47,096 nt of DNA from Photobacterium carnosum (GTDB lineage Bacteria; Pseudomonadota; Gammaproteobacteria; Enterobacterales; Vibrionaceae), in the NCBI RefSeq assembly GCF_002849605.1, contig NZ_NPIB01000033.1, positions 1 through 47,096 on the forward strand, in the 5' to 3' direction. The position numbers were made by a program, and so were the translations under genes. Each line of letters begins with the position of its first letter. Positions within the stretch are counted from its first letter, which is position 1. Under the pieces are notes generated by a model. It was not told the DNA's origin, did no database searches, and saw nothing but the letters and a program-made list of their open reading frames with translations. Shown here in pieces: positions 1-8,117 of the stretch.

Positions 1-12
1 TCCACTCCGCCA
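1..12 (+). tRNA. tRNA-Asp, 3' end only (partial)
   Basis: The first twelve bases read TCCACTCCGCCA, which fits the last acceptor-strand bases, discriminator G and CCA of a gammaproteobacterial tRNA-Asp; the rest lies outside the window. The next gene is tRNA-Trp, and in E. coli an aspT-trpT pair ends the rrnC operon, so this window probably begins at the tail of an rRNA operon. The identity rests on 12 bases plus context and is therefore tentative. Confidence 0.6.
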
Positions 13-49
13 TTTATTTAAGACACAGTTAAGTCTTTAAAACAACTAC

Positions 50-126
50 AGGGGTGTAGCTCCAACTGGCAGAGCAGCGGATTCCAAATCCGCGTGTTGG
101 GAGTTCGAATCTCTCCACCCCTGCCA
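50..126 (+). tRNA. trpT: tRNA-Trp (anticodon CCA)
   Basis: A complete cloverleaf can be drawn. The acceptor stem is AGGGGTG/CACCCCT with discriminator G and encoded CCA. The D stem is GCTC/GAGC, the anticodon stem GCGGA/TCCGC with loop TTCCAAA (anticodon CCA at 84-86), and the T loop TTCGAAT. It lies 37 bases after the tRNA-Asp end and is followed at once by an intrinsic terminator, consistent with the last functional gene of an rRNA operon. It is the likely parent of the five decayed copies that follow. Confidence 0.97.
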
Positions 127-136
127 TCTTCAAGAA

Positions 137-165
137 AGCCTCGATAGTAATATCGGGGCTTTTTT
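137..165 (+). terminator. Intrinsic terminator after tRNA-Trp (type A)
   Basis: A 10-bp stem AGCCTCGATA/TATCGGGGCT with a GTAA loop is followed by a run of T. It would end transcription of the presumed rRNA-tRNA operon. Copies recur at 427-455 and, with a compensatory base-pair change, at 858-886. Confidence 0.9.
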
Positions 166-187
166 ACGTCTGTATTATTATGATCGA

Positions 188-274
188 GCGGTGTAGCGTT
201 AATTGGCAGAGCAGCGGATTCACCATTCCGAAAATCAGCGCGTGTTGGGCGTTCGAGTATCGTAACTCCTGCCA
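188..274 (+). pseudogene. Decayed tRNA-Trp-like copy 1
   Basis: The D-arm region (TTGGCAGAGCAGCGGATTC), the variable region (CGCGTGTTGGG) and the final CTCCTGCCA match tRNA-Trp. The acceptor stem no longer pairs, the T stem is disrupted, and the anticodon arm carries about 11 extra bases, so no CCA anticodon loop can form. It cannot be a working tRNA-Trp. The same insertion is found in the four later copies, so it predates their amplification. A type B terminator follows. Confidence 0.85.
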
Positions 275-284
275 TCTTAAAGAC

Positions 285-313
285 GGTTCATATCGAAAGA
301 TATGAGCCTTTTT
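285..313 (+). terminator. Intrinsic terminator (type B)
   Basis: A 10-bp stem GGTTCATATC/GATATGAGCC with a GAAA tetraloop and one G-T pair, followed by five T. Confidence 0.85.
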
Positions 314-330
314 GCTATCTGTAATTTATG

Positions 331-416
331 AATATAGTTCTTACTGGCAGAGCAGCAGATTCCGCCATACCGAAAATCAGCGCGTGTTGGGCGTTCACGT
401 ACCATAACTCTTGCCA
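331..416 (+). pseudogene. Decayed tRNA-Trp-like copy 2
   Basis: This is the most diverged member (GCAGCAGATTC, GTTCACGTACC). It keeps the ACTGGCAGAGC D-arm motif, the anticodon-arm insertion and the terminal TTGCCA. The 5' end (AATATAGTTC) differs from copies 1, 3 and 4 and is shared with copy 5. A type A terminator follows. Confidence 0.8.
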
Positions 417-426
417 TATTCAAGAA

Positions 427-455
427 AGCCTCGATAGTAATATCGGGGCTTTTTT
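427..455 (+). terminator. Intrinsic terminator (type A)
   Basis: The stem, GTAA loop and T run are identical to those of the terminator at 137-165. Confidence 0.88.
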
Positions 456-477
456 ATGTCTGTATTATTATGATCGA

Positions 478-564
478 GCGGTGTAGCGTTAACTGGCAGA
501 GCAGCGGATTCTCCATACCGAAAATTAGCGCGTGTTGGGCGTTCGAGTATCGTAACTCCTGCCA
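478..564 (+). pseudogene. Decayed tRNA-Trp-like copy 3
   Basis: Nearly identical to copy 1 over its length and upstream flank, differing by a few substitutions (ATACCG for ATTCCG, ATTAGC for ATCAGC). It has the same anticodon-arm insertion and lacks a paired acceptor stem. A type B terminator follows. Confidence 0.83.
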
Positions 565-574
565 TCTTAAAGAC

Positions 575-603
575 GGTTCATATCGAAAGATATGAGCCTT
601 TTT
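575..603 (+). terminator. Intrinsic terminator (type B)
   Basis: The same stem and GAAA loop as at 285-313, followed by five T. Confidence 0.85.
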
Positions 604-620
604 GTTATCTGTAATTTATG

Positions 621-705
621 CTTGTAGCGTTAATTGGCAGAGCAGCGGATTCGCCATTCCGAAAATCAGCGCGTGTTGGGAGTTCGAGTATCGTAACTCT
701 TGCCA
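621..705 (+). pseudogene. Decayed tRNA-Trp-like copy 4
   Basis: It carries the shared insertion between GGATTC and CGCGTG. It keeps GGGAGTTCGAG, the closest of the five to the T arm of the intact tRNA-Trp. The acceptor stem is lost. A perfectly paired type B terminator follows. Confidence 0.82.
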
Positions 706-714
706 TCTTAAAGA

Positions 715-744
715 AGGCTCATATCGAAAGATATGAGCCTTTTT
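715..744 (+). terminator. Intrinsic terminator (type B, perfect stem)
   Basis: The stem GGCTCATATC/GATATGAGCC with a GAAA loop and T run is fully Watson-Crick; the G-T pair of the other type B copies is here C-G. Confidence 0.88.
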
Positions 745-760
745 GCTATCTATAATTTAT

Positions 761-846
761 GAATATAGTTCTTACTGGCAGAGCAGCGGATTCGCCATTC
801 CGAAAATCAGCGCGTGTTGGGCGTTCGAACCTCGTAACTCCTGCCA
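761..846 (+). pseudogene. Decayed tRNA-Trp-like copy 5
   Basis: The 5' part resembles copy 2 (AATATAGTTCTTACTGGCAG) and the middle resembles copy 4, so it looks recombinant. It has the same anticodon-arm insertion and ends in CTCCTGCCA. A type A-like terminator follows. Confidence 0.8.
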
Positions 847-857
847 TCTTCAAGATG

Positions 858-886
858 GCCTCGACAGCAATGTCGGGGGCTTTTTT
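858..886 (+). terminator. Intrinsic terminator (type A variant)
   Basis: The stem GCCTCGACA/TGTCGGGG has a GCAA loop and six T. Relative to the other type A stems, a T-A pair has become C-G on both sides, a compensatory change. Confidence 0.85.
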
Positions 887-947
887 ACGTCTGTATAATT
901 TAAGTATTGCTTCAGCTGACAGAACGGTAGGTATTAATATAAAGAGA

Positions 948-1817
948 TTAAAATAATTGCAGTAACGCCTTTAATACACTTTCTTGATGGCGTGATTGTT
1001 TACAACATAGTCCTAAGCTTAATGGCGCAATAAACTCAGCGGGGAAGCGCTGCACTTTATCACTCATTGGGCTGTTATTAATCACAATATCTGGTGCAAT
1101 TCCAATACCACAGCCTAATGCTACCAGGCTCACAATGGCTTCATGGCCAGAAATCTGCGCGTAAATTGGTGGCGTGATCTTTTTGTCTTTGAACCAAGTA
1201 TTCGCTCGTGATCTTGCAGGACCCGATTCTGCAACAATAAAAGGTAATGCTTGCCAGTTAGGACCATCATTTAATAATTGTTGAATCGCTGGAGGAGAAA
1301 TAGCCGGCGAGATCACTGACATTGGGATATGGTCTAATTCAATATAAGTCAGCTTATTTGAGAGATGTTCGGGCTTTGCTGTAATGGCAACATCAACTTC
1401 GCCATTAAGTACTTTATCAATAGCTAATGCGGAGTCCCCCGTTAATAATTGAATTTCTATTTGCGGATAGCGATGTCGAAAAGCCGTTAGTATTGAGGGT
1501 AAATGACTATAACTAGCTGTTACAGAACAAAATATTTTCAGCTTCCCCTGTAATAATGAGCTATCACTGTTTAATTCTATTTTTAGTGAAAGCCAATTAG
1601 AAATGATAGTTGTGGCGACTGGGATCAATTTTTTTCCAGCTATCGTAAGTTCAACGCTGCGATTATCTCGACGAAATAAGCTTTGCCCTAACTCTTGTTC
1701 TAGGCGTTGAATAACACGACTCAGCGCGGATGGACTAATATGCATTGCCTGTGCTGTTTGATGAAAACTCAGCGAATCACTTAAGTGAATAAAAAGTTGT
1801 AGGTTTTTAATGTTCAT
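948..1817 (-). CDS. ilvY: LysR-family activator of ilvC
   Basis: This encodes a 289-residue LysR-type regulator. The N-terminal winged helix-turn-helix (about residues 3-60, with HISPSALSRVIQRLE) and the effector domain with FCSVTASYSHLP match E. coli IlvY closely. IlvY activates ilvC when acetolactate or acetohydroxybutyrate accumulates. The gene diverges from ilvC, the standard arrangement for this pair. I chose the ATG at 1817 because it aligns with the E. coli start; an ATG at 1832 and a TTG at 1841 in the same frame would add 5 or 8 residues. Its 3' end lies just beyond the tRNA-like array. Confidence 0.95.
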   Translation of the reverse strand: MNIKNLQLFIHLSDSLSFHQTAQAMHISPSALSRVIQRLEQELGQSLFRRDNRSVELTIAGKKLIPVATTIISNWLSLKIELNSDSSLLQGKLKIFCSVTASYSHLPSILTAFRHRYPQIEIQLLTGDSALAIDKVLNGEVDVAITAKPEHLSNKLTYIELDHIPMSVISPAISPPAIQQLLNDGPNWQALPFIVAESGPARSRANTWFKDKKITPPIYAQISGHEAIVSLVALGCGIGIAPDIVINNSPMSDKVQRFPAEFIAPLSLGLCCKQSRHQESVLKALLQLF

Positions 1818-1953
1818 CGGCTTATGTTGCATAATTTGCAATTAATTGTTGTGAATATATCACTTTGAGCAACAACTTTCCTGATCTACTATCAATCTAT
1901 TCGATAAATAAATATCGAACCAAGGATAAATATATTTCACGGAGTTTGTTGTT
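1818..1953 (+). promoter_or_regulatory. ilvY-ilvC divergent control region
   Basis: This 136-bp interval holds the presumed IlvY operators. Visible dyads are the palindrome CAATTAATTG (1839-1848), the inverted pair TTGTTG (1846-1851) and CAACAA (1870-1875), and a 6-bp stem TCGATA/TATCGA (1901-1918). The ilvC ribosome binding site is GGAG at 1941-1944. No strong -35/-10 pair is evident for ilvC, as expected for an activator-dependent promoter. Assigning dyads to IlvY is inference from position. Confidence 0.6.
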
Positions 1954-3438
1954 ATGGCTAATTATTTCAATACCTTAAATTTGCGCCAGCAGTTGGATCA
2001 ACTGGGTCGTTGTCGTTTTATGGATCGTACAGAGTTTGCAACTGAAGCTGATTACCTCAAAGGTAAAAAGGTGGTTATTGTCGGATGTGGTGCGCAAGGT
2101 TTAAACCAAGGTCTTAATATGCGTGACTCTGGATTGGATGTGTCTTATGCCCTACGCCAAGCTGCGATTGATGAGCAACGTCCATCCTTTAAAAATGCAC
2201 GTGATAATGGTTTTGACGTTGGTAGTTATGAACAACTGATTCCACATGCAGATTTAGTGGTAAACCTTACGCCTGATAAGCAACATACCAATGTGGTTGC
2301 AACGGTGATGCCACTGATGAAGCAAGGTGCTGCATTAGGTTATTCTCACGGTTTTAATATTGTTGAAGAAGGGATGCAAATCCGTAAAGATTTAACGGTG
2401 GTAATGGTAGCGCCTAAGTGTCCGGGTACGGAAGTGCGTGAAGAATATAAACGCGGTTTTGGTGTGCCAACCTTGATTGCTGTCCATCCTGAAAATGATC
2501 CTCATGCTGATGGTATTGAAATTGCTAAAGCATGGGCTGCGGCAACGGGAGGGCATCGCGCGGGTGTGCTTGAGTCATCATTTGTGGCTGAAGTGAAGTC
2601 GGATTTGATGGGAGAGCAAACTATTCTCTGTGGCATGCTTCAAGCGGGTTCTATTGTTTGTTATGAGAAAATGCTGGCTGATGGTATTGCGCCAGAGTAT
2701 GCCGGTAAGTTGCTACAATTTGGTTGGGAAACGATCACTGAAGCACTGAAGTTTGGTGGTGTGACCCATATGATGGATCGCCTTTCAAATCCAGCTAAAG
2801 TCCAAGCATTTGATTTATCTGAGCAACTAAAAGCGTTGATGCGTCCGTTATATAATAAACATATGGATGATATTATTTCAGGTCATTTCTCAAATACCAT
2901 GATGACTGACTGGGCTAACGATGACGCTGAATTATTAGGTTGGCGTGGTGAAACGGCTGAAACACAATTTGAAAACTATCCTGCATCAGATCTTCAAATT
3001 TCAGAGCAAGAATACTTTGATAACGGTATTTTGATGGTCGCGATGGTGCGTGCAGGGGTTGAGCTAGCCTTTGAGGCGATGACGGCGTCAGGTATTATTG
3101 ATGAGTCGGCTTATTATGAGTCATTGCATGAGTTACCGCTGATTGCCAATACGGTCGCGCGTAAACGTTTGTACGAGATGAATGTGGTTATCTCTGATAC
3201 TGCGGAGTACGGTAACTATTTATTTGCTAATGTGGCAACACCGTTATTGCGTGATCATTTTATGGCTACGGTCACTACGGATGTGATTGGTAAAGGTTTG
3301 GCGACAACAACTAACTTTGTTGATAATCAAAAGTTGATTGAAGTAAATGAAGCATTACGTAATCACCCAGTTGAAGTGATTGGTAAGCAACTACGTGGTT
3401 ATATGAAAGACATGAAGCATATTGCTGTTGGTGGTTAA
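1954..3438 (+). CDS. ilvC: Ketol-acid reductoisomerase (class II)
   Basis: This 494-residue enzyme converts acetolactate or acetohydroxybutyrate to the dihydroxy acids of the valine, leucine and isoleucine pathway, using NADPH and magnesium. The length and the opening [14 protein letters not shown] match the long class II enzyme of E. coli (491 aa). The dinucleotide-binding loop [17 protein letters not shown] lies near residues 44-60. The C-terminal knotted domain is present in duplicate, as in this class. GGAG sits 9 bases before the ATG. It is divergent from ilvY and followed by a terminator shared with ubiK. Confidence 0.98.
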   Translation: MANYFNTLNLRQQLDQLGRCRFMDRTEFATEADYLKGKKVVIVGCGAQGLNQGLNMRDSGLDVSYALRQAAIDEQRPSFKNARDNGFDVGSYEQLIPHADLVVNLTPDKQHTNVVATVMPLMKQGAALGYSHGFNIVEEGMQIRKDLTVVMVAPKCPGTEVREEYKRGFGVPTLIAVHPENDPHADGIEIAKAWAAATGGHRAGVLESSFVAEVKSDLMGEQTILCGMLQAGSIVCYEKMLADGIAPEYAGKLLQFGWETITEALKFGGVTHMMDRLSNPAKVQAFDLSEQLKALMRPLYNKHMDDIISGHFSNTMMTDWANDDAELLGWRGETAETQFENYPASDLQISEQEYFDNGILMVAMVRAGVELAFEAMTASGIIDESAYYESLHELPLIANTVARKRLYEMNVVISDTAEYGNYLFANVATPLLRDHFMATVTTDVIGKGLATTTNFVDNQKLIEVNEALRNHPVEVIGKQLRGYMKDMKHIAVGG

Positions 3439-3465
3439 TATTTAGTTTCAACTATAATTAAAAAT

Positions 3466-3496
3466 AAAGCCCAGTTTGATGAGAACTGGGCTTTTT
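3466..3496. terminator. Bidirectional terminator between ilvC and ubiK
   Basis: An 11-bp perfect stem AAAGCCCAGTT/AACTGGGCTTT with a 7-base loop has A-rich sequence on the left and T on the right. It can serve ilvC (rightward) and ubiK (leftward). Confidence 0.9.
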
Positions 3497-3517
3497 AATG
3501 GGTGTTGTTATCATTGA

Positions 3518-3787
3518 TTAAGCGTTGGTGCTGTTGTCTTCAGCATTTAATTTAGCTTCAAATGCTGCCATTTTTTGCTCAAGCTCGGTCAATTTTTGAC
3601 GAGTGCGCAATAGCACTTGCGTTTGGACGTCAAACTCTTCACGAGTGACAATATCAAGCTTACCTAATTGTGATTGAATCACCTGACGTACTTTTTGTTC
3701 AACATCATTACCTAGATCTTTAACTGGTTTAGGCATTGCGTCTTGAATTTGTTTAGCTATTTGCTCAAGTTTTTTTGAATCGAACAT
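3518..3787 (-). CDS. ubiK: Ubiquinone biosynthesis accessory factor UbiK
   Basis: This 89-residue protein belongs to the UbiK/YqiC family, formerly annotated as membrane fusogenic protein. It has an amphipathic N-terminal helix (IAKQIQDAMPKPVKDLG) and a C-terminal coiled coil (TREEFDVQTQVLLRTRQKLTELE). In E. coli UbiK associates with UbiJ and supports the aerobic Ubi complex. It stands alone between two terminators, downstream of the first efflux operon on the same strand. A GGAG-like site precedes the ATG. Confidence 0.93.
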   Translation of the reverse strand: MFDSKKLEQIAKQIQDAMPKPVKDLGNDVEQKVRQVIQSQLGKLDIVTREEFDVQTQVLLRTRQKLTELEQKMAAFEAKLNAEDNSTNA

Positions 3788-3850
3788 GATCCGTTTACTC
3801 CGTTGCGAAAATCGTTATTAACTATTGTAATTGTCGGTGAGATAAAAAGA

Positions 3851-3882
3851 AAAGGGCGCTGATGACTCAGCGCCCTTTTTTG
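3851..3882. terminator. Terminator of the tetR-adaptor-RND operon
   Basis: A 12-bp stem AAAGGGCGCTGA/TCAGCGCCCTTT with a TGAC loop lies 11 bases past the pump stop codon. The A-rich left flank gives a U tract on the leftward transcript. Confidence 0.88.
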
Positions 3883-3892
3883 TTTTGATAAA

Positions 3893-6800
3893 TTAGAAGT
3901 GGTTATCTAAACCATCGTCATCTTCAACAAATACAGGTAGTGGTTTATGTTCACTTGCCAAGAACGTATAAATAACGGGTAATACGAACAAGGTAAATAG
4001 TGTACCGATAGATAAACCAGCAACGATAACAATACCAATACTGAAGCGTGATGCTGCGCCTGCACCTGATGCGTACAACAGTGGTACTAGACCTGCAATC
4101 ATTGCACATGTTGTCATTAGGATTGGGCGAAGACGGATCTTCGCAGCTTCCATCACAGCATCCATACGGTTTTTGCCGTGGTAGAGCTGTTCTTCTTTGG
4201 CAACTTCACAAATCAATATACCGTGTTTGGTTATCAAGCCTATGAGGGTTATCAAACCTATCTGCGAGTAGATGTTCAGTGTTGTTGCACCCCACGCGAG
4301 GGCAATCAGTGCACCACAGATAGCGAGTGGTACTGAAACAAGGATAACGAGTGGATCACGTAATGATTCAAATTGAATCGCAAGCACTAAGAAAATAATT
4401 GCTAGTGCTAGACCAAATGTAGCGTATAGCGCATTACCTTCAGTCACATACTGACGGCTTTCACCTAAGTAGTCATGACCGTAACCTTTCGGTAATACTT
4501 TAGCTGATTCAGTATTTAACCAATTTACAGCTTCACCAATTGAGGTGCCTGGGGCTAATACTGCACCGATGGTTGCCGCATTTTGTTGGTTAAAGCTTGG
4601 TAAGGTTGGTGGTGCTGGGGTTACTCTGATCGTTACTAGACTACCTAGTGGAATCAAATCTCCGCTCTTTGTTTTGACATAATAATTGTTTAAATCTTGA
4701 GGATTAAAACGATCTTTACGCTCAACTTGTGGAATAACTTTGTAAGAACGACCCAAAATATCAACGCGGTTAATATCGCCACCGGCTAACATTGTACTTA
4801 GAGTATTACCAATAGCTTGCATGGTGACACCATAAGCACCGGCTTTATCTTTATCGATATCAATGTTCATGGTCGCAGAATCATACTTCAAGTCTAAATC
4901 TGAGTAGACGAACATTGGGTTATCTTTCACTTTAGTCAACATTTCAGCAGCCACTTGGAAGAGGCTCTTAAAGTTGTTAGGTGTAGTGATAACAAACTGC
5001 ACTGGCAAACCAGAACCAGCACCTGGAAGGCTTGGCATTTGGAAGGCAGTAACCGCCATTTGTGGAATATTTTTGATTTTTTCAGTTACGTCATTCGCGA
5101 CTTCAGTTTGGCTTTGATCGCGTTGGCTCCATGGTTTTAATGTAGCTAGACCAAATGCTTGGTTAGCCGAAGGAATACCTGAGAAGATCTGTGCATATTC
5201 AACATTTTTTTCTGAGGTTAATACTTTATTAACTTGATCCATGGTGTCTTGAATGAAATCAAGGTTGGCGTTTGCAGGCGCTGTACCCATAAATACCACC
5301 ACACCATTATCTTCAGCAGGTGCTAATTCACTTGGAATAAATTTGAATAATAACGGCAAGCTTGCACAAGCACAGAGAGCAAACACGATAACAACTAAAC
5401 GCATGTGCATGATGCCATTAAGCATTTTTTCATAACGTAACGTTAGTCGGTCAAGAAAACCGTGTACTATCAGTTCAAATTTATTAGGCTTTTCATTTTC
5501 TTTCAGGAAAGTTGCACACATTACTGGTGATAATGTTAAGGCAATAATTCCTGAAATAAATACCGCACCTGCAAGGGTTAGCGCAAATTCTTTAAATAAT
5601 GAACCTGTTAAACCACCCATTAATGCAATTGGCGCGTATACCGCACCTAAAGCAATAGTCATTGAAATCACGGGAATAGCGATTTCACGAGTACCAAGAA
5701 TGGCGGCTCTAAATGGCGTTTGTCCGAGCTTGATGTGCCGTTCAACGTTTTCTAATACTACAATCGCATCATCAACTACCAAGCCGATCGCAAGCACTAA
5801 AGCCAGCAATGTCATTAGGTTCCATGAGAAACCGAATAACTGCATTACTAATGCCACACCAACCAATGATAGTGGAATGGTAATAATTGGAATGATAACT
5901 GAGCGTAGTGAACCGATAAATAGTGCAATAACCACTAATACGATCAATGCAGCTTCAAGAATGGTTTTAATAACTTCATGAATAGAGTCATTAATCGCAA
6001 TCGTTGAGTCATACATGATTGTCATTTTGATGGTGCTTGGCATGTTACGTTCAATGGTTGGTAATAATTCACGAACGTCTTTAGCAATGTTGATTGGGTT
6101 GGCACTTGGTGCCGCTTCAATCGCACCGACGACGGCTTCTTGACCATTTGCCGTTGCACGGTAGCTATCACTGCTACGTGATAATGTTACTTTAGCAATA
6201 TCACCTAAACGGATCACTTGACCGTTATTACTTGATACAACTAGTTTCTCTAGTGATGCTGGGCTATTTGATTGTGTGTTGGCACTACCGTTGTACAACA
6301 CGAAATCATTATTAGCTTGACCAACAGCAGATTGGTAGTTGTTTGCTTGTAGTACTTGAGTCACGTCACTAGCAGATAAGTTAAATGCTGCCATTTTTTG
6401 TGGATCAAGCCAAACACGTAATGCAAACGGTACACCACCGTACATATCTACTTTTGCCACACCACCAACCGTAAATAATTGCGGTTTTACTACACGTTCG
6501 ATGTAGTCAGTAATTTGACTTGAGCTTAATGTTTTACTGGTGAAACCAAGGTAGAGCACACCAGTACCACCACCAGTAGAAAGTGAAATGGTTGGATCTT
6601 GAGTCTCTTTGGGTAACTGAGCCCGCACCGAGTTAACTTTGGCAAGAATATCCGCCAAGGCTGCATTCGGGTTGGTGTTTAATTTCATTTGTACGGTAAT
6701 GCTCGACATTCCCATTATGCTTTTGGCAGTGATGTAGTCGATATTATCGGCTTGAGCAATTGCTTGTTCTAGTGGTTGAGTGATAAATCCTTGAATAAGA

Positions 6801-6970
6801 TCAGCACTGGCGCCGTAGTAAGCCGTACTTATGGTTACTACGGTATTAGTCATGTCCGGATATTGACGAACCTGCATTTTAAAAATCGCCTGAAGGCCAA
6901 GCAATGCGATCATTAAACTGATCGAAATTGCTAATACCGGGCGTCTGATGAATATATCAGTAAAGCGCAT
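3893..6970 (-). CDS. RND multidrug efflux pump, inner-membrane subunit (MexI/VexH-like)
   Basis: This 1025-residue proton-driven transporter belongs to the HAE1 branch of the RND superfamily. It has the usual architecture: a first transmembrane helix at residues 12-30, a large periplasmic porter domain, a helix bundle with AIGLVVDDAIVVLENVER (proton-relay Asp400/Asp401), a second porter domain and a final bundle with the conserved Lys in LIGLITKHG. Its start MRFTDIFIRRPVLA resembles the MexI type rather than AcrB. It begins 16 bases after the adaptor gene and forms an operon with it and a TetR regulator. The outer-membrane partner is not encoded nearby. Substrates cannot be read from sequence. 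Confidence 0.93.
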   Translation of the reverse strand: MRFTDIFIRRPVLAISISLMIALLGLQAIFKMQVRQYPDMTNTVVTISTAYYGASADLIQGFITQPLEQAIAQADNIDYITAKSIMGMSSITVQMKLNTNPNAALADILAKVNSVRAQLPKETQDPTISLSTGGGTGVLYLGFTSKTLSSSQITDYIERVVKPQLFTVGGVAKVDMYGGVPFALRVWLDPQKMAAFNLSASDVTQVLQANNYQSAVGQANNDFVLYNGSANTQSNSPASLEKLVVSSNNGQVIRLGDIAKVTLSRSSDSYRATANGQEAVVGAIEAAPSANPINIAKDVRELLPTIERNMPSTIKMTIMYDSTIAINDSIHEVIKTILEAALIVLVVIALFIGSLRSVIIPIITIPLSLVGVALVMQLFGFSWNLMTLLALVLAIGLVVDDAIVVLENVERHIKLGQTPFRAAILGTREIAIPVISMTIALGAVYAPIALMGGLTGSLFKEFALTLAGAVFISGIIALTLSPVMCATFLKENEKPNKFELIVHGFLDRLTLRYEKMLNGIMHMRLVVIVFALCACASLPLLFKFIPSELAPAEDNGVVVFMGTAPANANLDFIQDTMDQVNKVLTSEKNVEYAQIFSGIPSANQAFGLATLKPWSQRDQSQTEVANDVTEKIKNIPQMAVTAFQMPSLPGAGSGLPVQFVITTPNNFKSLFQVAAEMLTKVKDNPMFVYSDLDLKYDSATMNIDIDKDKAGAYGVTMQAIGNTLSTMLAGGDINRVDILGRSYKVIPQVERKDRFNPQDLNNYYVKTKSGDLIPLGSLVTIRVTPAPPTLPSFNQQNAATIGAVLAPGTSIGEAVNWLNTESAKVLPKGYGHDYLGESRQYVTEGNALYATFGLALAIIFLVLAIQFESLRDPLVILVSVPLAICGALIALAWGATTLNIYSQIGLITLIGLITKHGILICEVAKEEQLYHGKNRMDAVMEAAKIRLRPILMTTCAMIAGLVPLLYASGAGAASRFSIGIVIVAGLSIGTLFTLFVLPVIYTFLASEHKPLPVFVEDDDGLDNHF

Positions 6971-6986
6971 CCTGAGCGTTCTCCAG

Positions 6987-8090
6987 TTACAGCAATGGGA
7001 TTTCAGCAGGAGCCTTCAGTGCGTCATTTTTAACGACATGCACTAATGACTTGTTGCTAAGACGAATTTGACCGCTAGTTACGATCTGCTCTCCAGCTTT
7101 TAAGCCTGAAAGAACTCGCACTTTATTACCTTTATTTAAACCTGTTGTTACCACTGTTTGTATTGCACGTAATTTGCCATCAATAGTACGTAATACATAC
7201 ACTGTGTCGCCGTAAAGGGTGTAAGTAATCGCTGTTTGAGGCACTACGATTTGATCGGTAATGGTTGGTTGAACCACACGCGCACGGGCAAACATACCAC
7301 TACGTAACATGCCACCGCTGTTAGGAATGTCAGCTTGTACTTGAATTAAACCTGTTTGGGCGTTAACAGCGGGTTCAATCGCTGTAATTTGGCCTTTAAA
7401 ATCAGTATTTTTGTAAGCATCGATATTGATATCAACAGCTTGGCCTATTTTGATCTTAGATATATCTGTTTGTGGTACGGTAAAACGGAAACGCATCGTT
7501 GTCGTGTCTTCTAAACGAATAATTTTGGTACCAGGTTGAATATATTGACCTAAATAAACATTACGTAGACCAATTTCACCCGCAAAAGGTGCGCTTATAT
7601 TACGACGTTGAATAGATTCTTTTAATGATTTGATTTGAGCAACTAGTGCTAGGTAGTTTGCTTTTGCTTCATCAAGACTAGATTTTGATACTGAGCCTTT
7701 ACGATAAAGATCTTTATAACGTTGGTAAGATGCTTGTACTGATGGCAGTTTTGCTTCGGTACTTTGTAAGCTAGATTGCTCAACATTGGAATTAATAGAA
7801 ACCAGAAGCTGGCCAGTTTTTACCTTTTGACCTGATTCGAAATTAATGTCACTGATCACGCCTGCCGCTTCTGATGTTAAGGTAACACCTTGCATTGGCT
7901 CAATGAAACCAATCGCTTGCAGTGCTGGGTACCAGTTTTCTGCTTTAGTCGTGGTTGCGGTTACCGGATAATTAGCTTCCGGCATATTTGCCATATATTC
8001 GGCTATTTTATGTTCTTTAAAAAGATTGAAACCAATTACGCTTCCAAATAGCAGAAGAGCAAGAAGTAACATCACGATCCATTTTTTCAT
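6987..8090 (-). CDS. RND efflux periplasmic adaptor (membrane fusion protein)
   Basis: This 367-residue protein is of the HlyD/MexH type. An N-terminal hydrophobic segment (about residues 4-21) without a lipobox cysteine suggests an uncleaved anchor. It is followed by half of a lipoyl domain (GFIEPMQGVTLTSEAAG), an alpha-helical hairpin (about 105-165), the second lipoyl half (ISAPFAGEIGLRNVYLGQYI), a beta-barrel and a membrane-proximal domain. It would link the pump encoded next to it to an outer-membrane channel. It lies 27 bases after tetR and 16 before the pump gene, on the same strand. Confidence 0.92.
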   Translation of the reverse strand: MKKWIVMLLLALLLFGSVIGFNLFKEHKIAEYMANMPEANYPVTATTTKAENWYPALQAIGFIEPMQGVTLTSEAAGVISDINFESGQKVKTGQLLVSINSNVEQSSLQSTEAKLPSVQASYQRYKDLYRKGSVSKSSLDEAKANYLALVAQIKSLKESIQRRNISAPFAGEIGLRNVYLGQYIQPGTKIIRLEDTTTMRFRFTVPQTDISKIKIGQAVDINIDAYKNTDFKGQITAIEPAVNAQTGLIQVQADIPNSGGMLRSGMFARARVVQPTITDQIVVPQTAITYTLYGDTVYVLRTIDGKLRAIQTVVTTGLNKGNKVRVLSGLKAGEQIVTSGQIRLSNKSLVHVVKNDALKAPAEIPLL

Positions 8091-8117
8091 TGTAAGGTAC
8101 GCTCCGAAATTACAATA

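Larger units (their letters stand above)
188..886 (+). repeat. Tandem array of five tRNA-like/terminator modules
   Basis: Five modules of about 140-148 bp each hold a tRNA-Trp-derived segment and a hairpin followed by a T run. Two hairpin types occur: A (GCCTCGATA stem) at 137, 427 and 858, and B (CATATC-GAAA-GATATG stem) at 285, 575 and 715. The segment 137-426 recurs as a unit at 427-716, so part of the array grew as a two-module block. No protein-coding gene is evident between the tRNA-Trp gene and ilvY. Confidence 0.85.

Noticed and set aside
18..275. 85-codon reverse frame near the left end
   Set aside because: It runs antisense across tRNA-Trp, its terminator and the first tRNA-like copy, so it is a shadow.
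188..846. Working tRNA genes with other anticodons
   Set aside because: The acceptor stems do not pair, and the anticodon arm insertion prevents a 7-base loop in all five copies.
759..956. 65-codon forward frame
   Set aside because: It lies on the fifth tRNA-like copy and its terminator and has no ribosome binding site.
1849..1864. CRP site (TGTGA...TCACT) upstream of ilvC
   Set aside because: The half-sites are five, not six, bases apart and the second is imperfect.
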